Source: Sipunculus nudus (taxonomy: Eukaryota > Annelida > Sipuncula > Golfingiida > Sipunculidae). Taken from it: a DNA stretch of 64,000 nt. Shown one piece after another: positions 1 through 12,240 of the stretch (the stretch's first letter is position 1; each line of letters starts with the position of its first letter). The notes beneath the pieces are model-generated. The model saw nothing but the letters and a program-made list of their open reading frames with translations. It was not told the origin of the DNA and ran no database searches. The position numbers and the translations under genes were made by a program. The stretch is taken from assembly GCA_026874595.1 (NCBI GenBank), contig CM049306.1, positions 57,852,019 to 57,916,018 of the forward strand, written 5' to 3'.

Positions 1-348
1 GAATAAAAAGTAAACCAAAGCGAGGGGCTTGAAGGTCGGTTTGACGACAGGAGTAAATACATTGATACAGCAATATGGGTCTAGAGACTTTTTTTTATAT
101 TTATTTCCAACAAATTCTACACTCCGTTATACTACCTCAGCTAAGAGGTGAAGTTGGTCGGTTTGTCTGTTAGCGACTTAACGCAAAACGAATGAACAGA
201 ATAAGTTTAAATTTTCAGAAGAGTTCGGGGAACACCCAGGAAAATCTATTAAATTTTAGAGGTAATCTTTACCACCAGCATGTGTTTTTTTTTATTTTTC
301 ATTCAAAACCTATTCCATTGTGACATAGGCCGATTCTCTTCTCCACAG

Positions 349-471
349 GTTCAGGCCGCCCATAGACAGGAATTAGGGCCAGTGCTTGCTCTGCAATTTT
401 CTTTGAGAAGACGTGTTACTGAAGCTTGTTACCGTGTGCAAAGACGAACGTCTTCATTCCTGCGGGGTTGG
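349..471 (+). CDS. candidate internal exon, function unknown
   Basis: An open stretch of 41 codons is bounded by good splice signals. The acceptor is a pyrimidine-rich tract ending TTCTCTTCTCCACAG just before 349. The donor is GTAAGA starting at 472. Both ends are in phase 0, so the exon is exactly 123 bases. Only this frame is open; the other two forward frames stop within 30 bases. The product is rich in Arg, Gln and Leu (it starts VQAAHRQELGPV) and no domain is recognised. The exon could be real or a chance open stretch. It cannot be spliced directly to the exon at 2357, because that one needs phase 1. Confidence 0.35.
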
Positions 472-2356
472 GTAAGATCCTCTTACACATTCAAGTCATT
501 ATATGCAATATTTTATGGATATCGTTTGAGAAATGAGTAAATAGTATACGATGTAAAAATGATTTCGGATAAATAACTCAAAATACAACACTGCGTCGTA
601 AGAAAAAAAATCTATTGTAGTGTTCCGTTGCTTATGACATAGGGCTGCTTAGGTAAGGTTATCAAAACAACACAGATACCAGCTTATAAAGCCCTCCCAG
701 CCTCCGATGTTAGCGCATGGTATGTTTGGCAGTCCAGCATCCAAGACTCAGTGTTTACTCAAGAAAACGGAGGTGGGTGTCGCTGTGAAAATATATTGAA
801 AATAAACAAATGCTATTGTTGCTTTGTGTGGATCAGGTCGCGAGCAACTGTGTTTGATTGCCAGCGGGAGCCGCCTCTTTTTAAACAATACTGGGTTTTT
901 GACAAACAACTGCGCATGTGACCAATATACCCAACACATGAAAGAGATTACTATTTTCTCAACACATGGCTACGTCCTACACAAAGCCACTGTTCTGGGA
1001 TATACTTCCTAATTGTTTCCTGTCGCAAGTCTATTGTCTGGCTGGGCGGATTGCAACCTCTGGATCTGGGTTAGGACATCTGGAAATCTTTCCCCTCACT
1101 CGACTCTTTTGAACAAGGACATGGCTGATAGCCAAGGTTAATTTGTTCCTGCTAGCCTTCGCTGTTTTATTTCGTGTTTTCTTGGCTCACGTTAAACGCC
1201 ATTTTAATTCATGCACAAGAGATCTTTTGAAGTTTTGCTCACCTCCTTCTTTGCTGTCACTCTACTATGACATCTCGTAAAATGTAATACAAAGTAGCAT
1301 CATCAAAGACGAGGCCAGTCAGTACATTAACGCCTGAATGGGTCTGTGTAAGGATTCACATGTAGATCAGTTATTCTGGGAATCTTGGAAGACCGCTTGC
1401 TATATTGTCAAGGACTCTGAAATGCCCACCCTTGTGCGACTCCTTTGGCGATGTCAGCTGCAGGCATGTTTCAACCTCAACGTTTTGTTCAACTGTTCAC
1501 TTTTTAACATATAGTTGAAAGTCAATCAGCCTATTGATACAGCAATTCATTCGTGCCTGTCCCCTTAATTTGTTTACGTCCTAGCTAGAAGACATGGAGT
1601 ATAATTAATATTAACATGTTCAAACAAATTGTTCTCACAAATAATTATCTAATCATCTTAGTTAACCTACAGGAACTTAAATATAGTTATTTGTTTCAAG
1701 ATTACGGCGTAAGCCTTGGCCACGTAAATATACATGTAGGGTCAGCCCTATGTTCCCAGGGTAGCCTGTTCTATATATGTTTTGTTGTCTGCAATTACAC
1801 CACAGTAGCAGACATTGGTGTCAAGTGTAATAATAACAGGGTTTTGTTGTGTTTAGTAAGCACGAGCACACTCGAGCCCGCACAAGTGGAGGGTATTCAC
1901 AGAGAAGCAAAATAAAGTGGCAATAACCGTTAAGTTGTGGATTTCTGAAGTTGGAAATTCGTTCATTTAAAAAATTCAAAGTGGATTTTCTGCGTTATCA
2001 TCCGAGCGTGTGCAATTTAATGTCAAATGTGTTTGTTGTAGCTGGGATTTGTGGCTTCACAATGAATACACATGATGTGAAATCCTTTCATAATACTTGT
2101 GAGTATGGTTCGGCGCAGAGTGAGGAATATATATAGGCACACCAGTTAAGGAACATATAGGTACCAAGGTACATATGCACACTCCCATAAAGTCGTATAT
2201 ACATAGAGCAAACAGAAAATGTCGTCTGATGAGCCAGATGACAAGGTGTGGACCATTCTAAAAGGAATAAGGTCACGGCGTCCCGTATTCAGGCATACAT
2301 TTCAGACGTAGTTTTTATTAAGTTTAATCTATTTTTTTGGTGACACACTGTTACAG
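472..2356. other. unannotated AT-rich sequence
   Basis: No exon with convincing splice signals, no RNA gene and no tandem array was seen here. Short open frames exist but show no splice context or recognisable product. The stretch could be intron if the flanking exon candidates are real. Confidence 0.4.
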
Positions 2357-2415
2357 TTCCATCAGAATTTTTTGTCGTACGGGATGATCTGTCAGACAAG
2401 TGTCGTGACGGGGAT
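2357..2415 (+). CDS. exon resembling N-terminal part of prostaglandin-reductase-like MDR oxidoreductase
   Basis: The acceptor is a T-rich tract ending in GTTACAG and the donor is a perfect GTAAGT at 2416. The exon starts with the last two bases of a codon and ends in phase 0, giving 19 full codons (PSEFFVVRDDLSDKC then RDGD). The pattern of a short strand, an acidic turn with DKC-RDGD, then VLVK in the next exon is that of the N-terminal catalytic-domain strand in prostaglandin reductase/zinc-type medium-chain dehydrogenases. These are cytosolic NAD(P)H-dependent reductases of enones. The assignment rests on remembered family pattern, not an alignment. The following exon (2610) is damaged, so this is probably a relic or partial gene. 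No upstream first exon was found. Confidence 0.45.
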
Positions 2416-2609
2416 GTAAGTACCTATTGACGCTGTAGCTCAGTGAAACAGAAGTTAGAATTTGAATATAAGTTGGCCCTTTATATGCTGTGGTCAACTT
2501 AACATTCTAAGTTGAATTCCGTGGTGTAGTTTTTATATAAACATATGGACCACGTCAAAATAACTTAGAGAATATTACACTAGGTATCAGTTTCTTTTAT
2601 TCATTTCAG

Positions 2610-2645
2610 GTTGTCTTGGTTAAATTACGATTTTCCTTATTATGA
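2610..2645 (+). pseudogene. damaged continuation exon of the MDR-like gene
   Basis: A strong acceptor (TTTCTTTTATTCATTTCAG) follows the 2416 donor after a 194-base intron. The phase matches, and the frame continues VVLVKLRF before stopping at 2643-2645. In the reductase family VLVK is followed within about five codons by a VDPYM motif. Here a GTC GAT (Val-Asp) pair occurs at 2657-2662, but about 17 bases too far on and in another frame. An imperfect local duplication of GATTTTC (around 2629 and 2644) accounts for most of the excess. I read this as a broken exon. The alternative is an unrelated short terminal exon. Confidence 0.35.
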
Positions 2646-3156
2646 TTTTCTTTGCCGTCGATATCAATAATACATGGTTTACATATGGTGGTACACCGTT
2701 GTCACAAATACAGCAGATATCAGCAGAAATGACAGTACAGATAGCATAGCAGAGGACAGTTGCACAATTTTCCCTTGAAGTAAATAAAGATTAAGAGCGC
2801 GGTGAAAAAGCGTGTGACCACGTCAACATGACTTCTCTATATCTACACACGGGCATGCTTATATAAAGCCTCGCCCATATGTGACTTAGAATTCTATTTG
2901 GGTACAACGAGGTTTAACAAACCAAGTAATTACCCTTTGTTTTACTTCTCGACGGCTCTTCCTTAATTATGAGGCGTGTTCAGTCGCGTAGGGACAGGGC
3001 AAATAACCGGAAACCATAGCTCGTTGAAAAAAAAAATGGAAAAGAAAGTGTCGCCCACCATCCAACTGGCGGTCGTTTGTTAAAGGAGGGAGGGTCGGCG
3101 GCCAGATGTGTGACGTACAACCACCGTCATTCTGTAACAGATAACAGCAAAGACGA

Positions 3157-3261
3157 GTGAGAGAGAGAGAGAGCTGTTCTAGCTCTGGTCTCAGGCAGTC
3201 CTTTATCACGCCTAGGAGACAGACATGGAGAATCTTTGTTTTTTTTTTTTTTTTTTTTTTT
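3157..3261. repeat. short (GA)n and 23-base poly-T tract
   Basis: A (GA)8 run lies at 3157-3173 and an uninterrupted T run at 3239-3261. The sequence between them shows no gene signal. Confidence 0.9.
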
Positions 3262-4221
3262 GCAAACTGGCGACATTCAAATGTAAGACTGTGGTATCTA
3301 GGTTAAAATGTAATATTAATAGGAACATACTGTTACCATATAGGTGTATACTTCTTTCTTCTAGCTCAGCATGTGGCACATTCCATGATAGAGACCTAGC
3401 ACTTAAAATAGTTTTGAAAAAAAATACGGATATATTCTAAAACAACAGAAAATAAGCTTTCATTCTTTGTCATTTAACAATGCACATTTTTTAATTCTGA
3501 AAGTGTAGGTATGCTCCTCAGAATCACAAACAGGAATTGAATTTTATACAATGTTTCTACAATCTAGTGGTTCCTTTGAACCTACGAATGGAGCAGTATT
3601 TAATTAAAGGGTCGCGGATACCTACGTATGTGAACAGTCAAAGCACGAATACTATCCCCCCGGCCATAAACCGAAACGTAACCCCAATAAGTAAATTTGA
3701 TTTTAAGGCATCCATATTTATACGCCATTAAGCTGCTGGTAAATATTAACTTTTTAATCCAAACTTTATTTATGACATTTTCTTGAAATGTGTCATGTTT
3801 AAGATAAATGTGTCTTGAGTCATGACACTTCTCTGTATACCCTAGTCACACAGTGCGTCTTTATACAGGCTGCCTTTCACGTTTTGTGCTAAGACCACCA
3901 AGCTGTCTGTTAATCTAGCGATTTATGTAGCAAAGTAGAAAAAGTAATCTATACATGCACGTTTCCCCATATGTCACACACGTGGCCTAACCAGTAAACT
4001 ATAAATGGTCTGAACAGATGCACGGTTTGCATTATAACGTGTCTTTAATAAAAACTGCCGTCGGAACCGAAGCTTATTTGAGGGAATACACATAGTCAAA
4101 ACCGTATAACTTTAAAAACTAATTAATACATTAAGTAATGGGTTACATTTTCACAATGATACAAATATATGTATGTCGGACTTGCTGATATATAGCCCAT
4201 TTTCTTTAATCAGCTGTTTAG
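3262..4221. other. no feature recognised
   Basis: AT-rich unique-looking sequence. Small open frames have neither splice context nor recognisable products. Confidence 0.4.
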
Positions 4222-4237
4222 ATTATTATTATAATAA

Positions 4238-4287
<50 letters not shown>

Positions 4288-4306
4288 CATCATCATTATT
4301 ATTTAA
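4222..4306. repeat. (ATT)n microsatellite
   Basis: About 20 near-perfect ATT units, degrading into ATC near 4287. Confidence 0.95.
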
Positions 4307-5558
4307 TTATGACTGGACCTGGTAAAGCAGAAATCACATCACAAGCTATGATAGGCCTACGCCTGCGGAATTATTATGGTTTATATTCCTTGCATACATT
4401 CCCTGGTCCTTTCGCGTTGCATTGCCAGTTACATGTTATATTCGGCCTACGTTAAACTGGGTTGTGGTTCCTTTAAAATTCTGAGTGATAAAACCGCAAC
4501 ATATCATCTTACTGTGGGCATTAATAATATTGTTAGTCATGGATGGTATTGACGTTGTATCCGTATGTCTATGAGAGAGAGAGATACATGTGTTTTATAA
4601 TATCCCTGAATATATATGATTCATATGTTTTATCATGCGGCGTCTTTATCATAACATGCGGAATGTAGGTCACTGAGCATGCTCGGGGTACTGGACTCTG
4701 TGCTGCGGCGTCCGTCCATCACTCAAACCTCTTTATCCGCACTCCGCCTCTATACGCGCATACGCGACGGTACCGGACTTTTATACTTACATATAAAGTA
4801 TCGCACATGACCGCGATACTGCGCGTGGTTTGTGGTCTTTTTAGAAAGGTTTATTTTTTTTTTTGGTAATGCTTCATCGTAGGATGTTGAAAGATGGATA
4901 GGATGAACCATTCTTGACGGCTAACGCGAAAAAAAAATTGAAAAAAGAAAACATAAGATAAAAATGTCAAGAAGAATGCACGGATGGCGCATGTGTTATG
5001 ACGTTATCACATGTTGCTAATTATTTCAGCGTCCTTGTGACTCTTGGTTTCTCTTCAAATTTCACCGATCTGTCCACATCAATACCGCTAAACAGGATCT
5101 TTTAATCCATGCTTTAAACACAGGAATGTCCTCAGTTCATTCCAAACAATTAAAGGACGATTAGCGGTGACAGCTGTCTGAATCGCTTCGACCTAAGCGG
5201 CTAAGAAAATCAAGTTCGCCCGGGCGGTTATGTATAATAATTAAAGAATTATATATTGTCTTATATATGGTATAAATTAACAAAAGATTAAGTCGATACA
5301 TTTTTAAACTTCCGTGCTGCTTAGGTGTTTCTAACCTCCACAAAATGACGCGACGAAACCAAATAACATCAAACACAAAAAAAGTTATGCAAACAAAATG
5401 AATATTGACAGACCGACTGCATGAAAGAATTTGATATCGGTATTTAATAGATTAATCGGCAAGTGGTTTTGCTTTTCATGTGGGGTGTACGAGTATCATT
5501 ATTAAGGAAAGCTAACTTTTAAAAGAATTGACCACGATAAGAAATACAAATTCTTAAT

Positions 5559-6075
5559 ACACCCTGATATACACTCGCATAACAAATGGTAATTCGGGGA
5601 ACGTTTATATAGTAGTATATTCTCTAAAGTATGTGAGCAGTGCTTGTCAAGCAGTCCGTAACTCAGGCAATACCAGGCAATTTTGACTGTTTGCATGGGA
5701 CCTGAGAAGTCATATGCAAGAGTATCTATAGTTAACCCCTCACAAAAGGGGATAATCATAATTTATTTATTTTTATTTTTATTTTTATTTATACATATAT
5801 TTTACCAGGATGGCCCATTCAGCATGTTCAGCTGTTTTTCGATGGGGTCCTGGAAATATCACAGAGAAATATACATTGACAAAGATATATACATTACATA
5901 CTCATATTAAAATAGTCATTGAAAATAAAATAAAATGTTTAAAACAACGATCTAAACATACACATAAGAGTTACGGACTGCTTGACAAGCACTGCTCACA
6001 TACTTTAGAGAATATACTATACTATATAAACGTTCCCCGAATTACCATTTGTTATGCGAGTGTATATCAAGGTGT
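5559..6075. repeat. foldback repeat, 106/108-bp inverted arms
   Basis: The left arm (5559-5664) and right arm (5968-6075) are reverse complements with one mismatch and one 2-base indel. The 303-base spacer includes an AT-rich (TTTAT)n stretch near 5761-5790. Such near-identity implies a recent origin, either a foldback element or an inverted duplication. No target-site duplication is evident outside the arms. Transcribed, it would form a hairpin of more than 100 bp. Confidence 0.9.
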
Positions 6076-6448
6076 ATCTGTACACGTGTGTCCGCTTTTC
6101 AGTATACGTTTTTACTGAAACTTTTTTTTACTTTAGCAGATCTTCGGGTCACTGTATTTGTGCGTGTTTGAGCCTGTTTGCGTATCCACTCTCAACAACG
6201 CGTATAGGATATCACCTTTAATGCATCATGACACAATTTTCCTGTGTGTGTATCTGTGCGTGTGTGTATATATGTCAATGTTGGCACGTTTGAGATAACA
6301 CATTTTTTACGACACATTTCCCTATAATACCTTTACTTACGAAATACGAGCTGGCCCATAAAGAGGTTATATGGCCGATAGTGCGTTGCCATCCGCTCCT
6401 TGACAATAGAATCATTCTTCTGTCACTGCGTGTGGTTCACATTTACAG

Positions 6449-6639
6449 TAACAAGATCGTTGTCCAGAGCATCCCTTTTGGCCGACATAGCTGGATGTGA
6501 CAGAGCTCGCTTTGTCAACACAACGGCACAGACACTCGGGCATTCACGTGTACAACTTACAATAACACAGAATAAGTGCTGTTTTGTCATACTGACGAAG
6601 AACAGAGAGTCTGGATTCAGCGAAACTATAGAATACCAA
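6449..6639 (+). CDS. candidate internal exon, function unknown
   Basis: The acceptor is GTGGTTCACATTTACAG ending at 6448 and the donor is a perfect GTGAGT at 6640. The exon starts with two bases completing a codon, has 63 codons and ends in phase 0. The residues are of mixed composition (for example QTLGHSRVQLTI and NRESGFSETIEYQ) without low complexity. No family is recognised. The other forward frames stop early. Without homologous support this remains a splice-site-plus-frame prediction. Confidence 0.3.
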
Positions 6640-6795
6640 GTGAGTGCATGAGGACGATGATATTATATGCCCGGATGGGGTTAAATAAGTGCTGCAGGCG
6701 TCTCTAACGCTTCAAGCCTACCAAACTAAACCTGTAGCCTACTACATGCAGTAGTGTAATTTTCATACTTCCATCAACAAACTTCAACAAGGTTA

Positions 6796-6796
6796 A

Positions 6797-6870
<74 letters not shown>
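6796..6870. repeat. compound (ACT)n-(AT)n microsatellite
   Basis: Fifteen ACT units (6796-6840) run directly into fifteen AT units (6841-6870). Confidence 0.97.
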
Positions 6871-6874
<4 letters not shown>

Positions 6875-7707
6875 CTTTGTCAATTATATATATTTATAAT
6901 TCTATATGAATTTTAATGAGAATTGCGGTTATGGGCCAAGGGAAAAATTATCATATTTTCGAGCGGATCAATGAAAGACTGAGGCGGATCCAGATGCGAG
7001 CACAGACATGGGCGGATATATGCGCTCTGTCAGTGCTTTCTAGTTTTGTTGTGTATCAAGTATGATGTGACCTAGGTCTGAAAACAAGATTGCACATTAT
7101 TTATAATTAAGTATACTATTTAGTTAATGAGGGGTAGCATGGCATCACTTGATCCTATATCCGTAAATCGGTTCATTCAGTCAAGTTTGACGAATTAGAG
7201 CCTGGTGGCAATTTTACAAAATGAGATGATCCTCTTAAGGTTCTATTATATAATAAGATCCTCTCTGATCTATATATGATGGCTATTAAAACCACACACT
7301 CCATAATGTTATCATAGCCCGGAGAAATTGACGCCACGTGCCCCAGAGTCCGGTATTCCGTGCATGCTCCATGACCCACATACCACACGTTATGGCGGAG
7401 ACCCCTCCATTCATGATCAGCGAGTTTTTACCCTTCAGGCAGGGTACCCCTGTCCACGCCTCAAGTGTTTAAGCATGCACCACTCGGGTTTTTTTTTCTT
7501 CTTTTACTTGACACGAGGAAATCCATCTCTCAGTCTTGTCGTCACTCGGTACCCCCTTTAGTTTACCAAACCCCAAGTTGCTTCTGGAACTTTGCTTTTT
7601 TGTATGATTTGATAATGATAATTCATAATAATAATGAAAAAGAGAGGGGGCTATATAAATGATGTATTAGACATCTAATACACCTCGATTTACCTCTTTG
7701 CTTAATA

Positions 7708-7709
7708 TA

Positions 7710-7759
<50 letters not shown>
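7708..7759. repeat. compound (ATAC)n-(AT)n microsatellite
   Basis: About eight ATAC units are followed by about eleven AT units. Confidence 0.95.
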
Positions 7760-9446
7760 ATACATATTAAATGATAGCACTCCAGTTTTTTTATGTCTGG
7801 TCGTTACAGGTGCCATGTTACTCTTTATTTATCTACTTCTACCATTTAATATATTGGTTTTATGATCTAACGTAGACGTTTACAAAAAGGTCCATAATAA
7901 CCAAGTATATTGACAAATACTTCGAATTGTGCCCTCCGGCAATTACATACATGTCTCCCAAAGATTCCAAGATTGGCAGCTGGTTTGCCACAACAAGGCG
8001 TTAGTCGGAAATGTGGCGGGAGTTACACATCGGTCTGTTCATTCATATAAGATTACTAGCTCTATGCGGCGAACAAATTTGTTAAGGACGGTCTGTAGCC
8101 CTGGGCATGTCTGCCTACTTGGCTCTAGAAGTAGGCCCCTGTCGGTGTATCTTAAATGCCAGCTTAGCCGTGAAACCATTACTCTGCTGAAAAAAAAATA
8201 ACAGAACAGTCCAAGCAGTAGGCCGTGTTAAACATTATGTTTATTTACATGTGGATATATATGATCCATTCAGGCTTGGGCAGTTCATAATCTGCACCAG
8301 TTGACACCACATAGACTAGACCACTTGACGTCAGTCTATTGAGTGTCATGTTGGGGCTGCTTGACACCTGTGAATATCCGCCTCTCTTGCAAGGGCTTGC
8401 ATAGTGTAATGTAACATCACGTGGACACAATATGTGTCATCATGTGAAATGGCGTGTAATCTTATTAAAAATCAATAATGTATTATTTTTTCTTTTTATT
8501 TAAATAACAGTTATTCCTACTTAAAGCACTGCACCATGAATCTGCAGATGTCACCCCTACTGTTGGAAGGCTCAATTAAAGGGTAATTAGTGGTTCCGAA
8601 GTTCATATCATTATAGCGGACATAGCCCCAGTACCTGGACCGTGCACGTCACTTTACCTAACTGTCCAACCCTCATTGATATCTGCTCACCTATGCGTAT
8701 GTATGAATAGGTATGATATATTACTAAACATATATTTAGTTTAGGGTGTGATTAAACACTGCACAAATTAAAAGCATAATCTTGGCCCGTATATACTAGA
8801 AATGCACGCTTGTGACTGGTTCAGACTATTAATTTGCATGATATGGCATTTTCATATTACAGTTGGGACCGGCATTGTTGGAAAGAAGATACGGTTACCC
8901 CTTTTATCTTTATTGTCTATTAAAAAGAGGAGGGGAGTTAATAAAACAAAGAGCAGGACAATCTAAATTCCTTTACTTTAAGAATTTCGGAACCTTTTTA
9001 TACTGTGTAAATTAATTCCATCAAGAAATATACAGAAAACGGTAGACTCTAAGTCTACAAATGAGCATTATACTTATATGTCGGAAAGGATAAATTACAT
9101 TAAGCATCGAGCAATGAAACTAAATGCGGCAATAGGTTACCACGGCACCATGTATACCACCAAGGGAGATGAAGCCACCAGAGCTTTTAGGTCAACAGAT
9201 TGCTTGATCTAGCACAGAAATTAACAGACGTAAAACATCTCCAGACTCTAAAGAAACCAGATGTGCTGAACCCCATCCTGACCACAAAATTAGGTCTGCA
9301 CGCGGGCTTGGTTATATACTCCACAGTTTGGCCCAAAGCGCCCCACAAAGCGCCCAGTTGTGTCCATTAAGTAATGAGTCAAATTAATTTCAGTAGTAGT
9401 TAATAGATTCAAACATATAGACAGCCAGACCAGACCGGTATTGTAT
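7760..9446. other. no gene recognised
   Basis: Ordinary AT-rich sequence. Nothing with paired splice signals and a persuasive frame was seen on either strand. Confidence 0.35.
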
Positions 9447-9810
9447 CAGCTGGACGCTCTTCAGCTTTACGCTGTTCAGATGGACGCTATTAATTTGGAC
9501 GCCGACAGATGGACGCCATAAAAATGGAGGCTGTTCATTCCATTCACTTAAGACGGTTTATACAAAGAAACACGGCACTTAATGTACAGGTGTTTATATA
9601 GCTGTTAATATTCCCCTTCCAAAAGAAATGGTGGCTGTCATAATAATTTGGTGGTTATAGAAAAGAACAAGACTTGCCATGTATATAAAAAAATGAGTTA
9701 GGAGAAGGAGTCTATCAGAAGAACGCCCATATTACACGGTGGCGTTTAGCCCAGTTTCATAGTGTTCATTCCAACAGCGTTCAGATTGTACAATAGCGTT
9801 TATCTGAATA
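9447..9810. repeat. degenerate GGACGC-motif repeat with inverted right half
   Basis: Between 9447 and 9535 the motif TGGACGC or a variant recurs at 10-25 base spacing (TCAGCTGGACGC, TTTACGC, TCAGATGGACGC, TTGGACGCC, ATGGACGCC). Between 9721 and 9810 the complementary forms GCGTTCAG, GCGTTTAG and GCGTTTATC appear. This suggests an old element with complementary ends. The family is not recognised. Confidence 0.35.
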
Positions 9811-10217
9811 TTGCTTCAACAATTGCTTCTATTATCGCCCACCATTTCGCCGCATTGTCAATAATGTTAAATGTTTGTGAATGTTAGCTATTTACATTAA
9901 TTGGATGCACGGATAGCTTTAATTAGGCCTATATAATATAAAATTAACTTTATCGTATTAGGGTGGCTCCAAATACAATCCTCTTCAGCATCAATGTGAG
10001 AATATCACAGGACTGAAGACGCGAATAGTGAAGACGGACAGGTATTCCGATAATCACAATTGTTATCTGCTTGAATGTGCACGTTGCGCGTTATTTGCTG
10101 TTATTCTAACATTGACTGGATCCTGTTCGTGGAATGCAGACCACTTATAACTTTTCTAGCAGCCCCCGGAGCTGACTTGTCTCATTATTTCCGTACACTG
10201 AAGTTTTGATTCTCCAG

Positions 10218-10307
10218 GAAACGTGTGATCCCGGCTGCCGCGCACCTGCCGCGGTCAGCCCCATTGCAGCCACAATAAACATAACCTCAAAGACCGGTCA
10301 GTCCTAA
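10218..10307 (+). CDS. candidate short terminal exon or CpG-rich segment
   Basis: The acceptor TTTTGATTCTCCAG precedes 29 open codons (ETCDPGCRAPAAV at the start) ending at TAA 10305-10307. The core is unusually CpG-rich for the window (GGCTGCCGCGCACCTGCCGC). On the opposite strand the same DNA carries a 45-codon frame beginning MFIVAAMGLTAAG, which resembles a signal peptide. Strand is therefore uncertain and either may be spurious. Confidence 0.2.
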   Translation, partial: ETCDPGCRAPAAVSPIAATINITSKTGQS

Positions 10308-11182
10308 GGTCACACGCCACAGACCCTCACTGACCTACAAGTTTTGTTACACGAATTTTTAACCCGGTATAATCTAGCTGAAGCAGATAGCCAGAAACAC
10401 TAGGGATTTATAGACGGCCGATGCTCCCACAATGAACCCTATAACCGTGGCTGTGTTTGTACTACTGCATTAACAGGCTATTACACTCCGGCTGGTCTGC
10501 CATCCTTTCTAGCCCGAGGTTCTCGCTGACCCCGGGATGTTTGGTTTACCAGGTGTCAGACATTTAGATGCATGGAATAAGTTAATAACTATCATCTGGG
10601 TTTGGTTACGGATCGTAACCCCACCGCTTGTTCTTACATTCCCGTCATTGTTTATTGTCTTCGTATGGGAGACCTCTTCAAGAGTGACGTATTTACCTGA
10701 CCATCTAAACTATCAGACAATACACTCAGGTATTCCTGTATTTTACACGTCATCAGGTTTAGGTCAAACTAACCAGGAGTTTTATCTTAATTTTTAAAAG
10801 GCAAAATTCAGCATACTTACAAGCGAAATGTTATCTTTATTTAGTTGAGTTCTGTTAGCTTATGATCAAAGTATATGCCCTTATCCATGACGATTTATTG
10901 TTAATCAGATAAATCGGACATGCACACGATTAAAGAAGACAAAGTTTGGTATCACACTGCTTATTTAACAATAACAATGGAATTTTACTTATATAAGATT
11001 TATATGAGTAAATAAGTCTTATATAAGACCATCTAAAATATGAAATTATCATATATAATACCGCATGCATTGTCACTTTAAAGATCGACGCAAACCAATA
11101 TTCTTCGTAGGTCATACGTTTCTTAAAAAATTAAAGTTTTAATTCCAGTTTAATTCACGTTTTATTCAAGAAATTCCCGTTC

Positions 11183-11390
11183 CAGGGGCGGATCCTGGAT
11201 TTTTTTTTTTTTTTTTTTGGGGGGGGGGGGGGGGTTCAACCAAGGAAGACTAATGGCAAAATTAAATCCTCACGTCCGGAAATAAAGAGGGGTGTGGACA
11301 TCACATAGGTTTTTAAAAGGTGGGTCGGCTGAAAAAGGGGAGGGTACAGACACTCTGGACCACCCCCCCCCCCCAACCGGATCCGCCACG
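11183..11390. mobile_element. possible hAT-type MITE remnant
   Basis: The left end CAGGGGCGGATCC (11183-11195) is partly mirrored by GGATCCGCCAC at 11379-11389. CAGGGGCGGATCC-like termini are common in animal hAT transposons. The interior holds a T18-G18 tract and a C-run, no coding sequence, and is about 200 bp long. No 8-bp target duplication is visible, so the right end may be degenerate or the pairing coincidental. Confidence 0.35.
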
Positions 11391-11654
11391 CATAAAGCGG
11401 GCACAGGGAGCGGAATTGTGGAATTCACATTTTATTTGGTTACACAAGAGCATATCGTAAATCGAATACATATTCCAACTTTGTTGAATCAGATTTATAC
11501 AGAACGGACAAACGTTTACATTTGGTATAAACGCAAGAGATCTTCAAACCCGACTTAAGTGTGTACAAAAAGTCCGTGTATAAAGACTGGGTAAAATACA
11601 TTTAACCCCCAAGGGCACCATCAATTCTGGTGCGTATAAACCAGAACCCGTTTG

Positions 11655-11671
11655 TTCTCGCCATCTGGTGG
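11655..11671 (-). promoter_or_regulatory. CTCF-like motif
   Basis: The minus strand reads CCACCAGATGGCGAGAA, which fits the CTCF core CCASYAGRKGGCR. CTCF is conserved in molluscs. A single motif match is weak evidence on its own. Confidence 0.3.
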
Positions 11672-12222
11672 TTTCGTCTGTATGTTGGTCATGTGTCACT
11701 TCTGCACACGTGTGGAGATTAAATTATTGAAGTAACGGAACGATATGGGCTTCTCTGTATTGTTAAGAAATAGCATTAGACGTACTGAACACGCCGACAG
11801 CTGCCAAGAAACCGCCTTCCTGTGTGGCAATGTACCCCTTCGCCCCCACAGAAAAACGACCTAACATTAACAAGATCGGGCGGCAGTATCTGAGGCGAGG
11901 GTTGTAGCCGCGAAGAGCTTTAACTGGAAAGACTGATAATAGTAATTGTTTGCCCTATAATATCGTCAGTGGTTCATCATATTATATAAACCTGCGTTTT
12001 TAATAGACTTATAAATGTTTTCATTATCAGTAAAAGTGGAAGTTAAGCAGAGATCCAACACCCCATATGGCGCCTGCGTCACAAGTGTTAAGAGTAACCA
12101 AATAATCCTTGTCTATTGGGTGTGAATTTGTTTCCTCATACTTGTATCTCTCAGGACAATATTTAACTTTGCTTATCCATTGCAAATTTAAACATCCGCA
12201 AAGGCATGTCATAGCCTTTTTA

Positions 12223-12240
12223 CCTTCCAGGTGGCGCTAC
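12223..12240 (+). promoter_or_regulatory. CTCF-like motif
   Basis: The sequence CCTTCCAGGTGGCGCTAC matches the strong CTCF core AGGTGGCGCTA. It points away from the other CTCF-like site 560 bases upstream (divergent pair). Confidence 0.35.
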
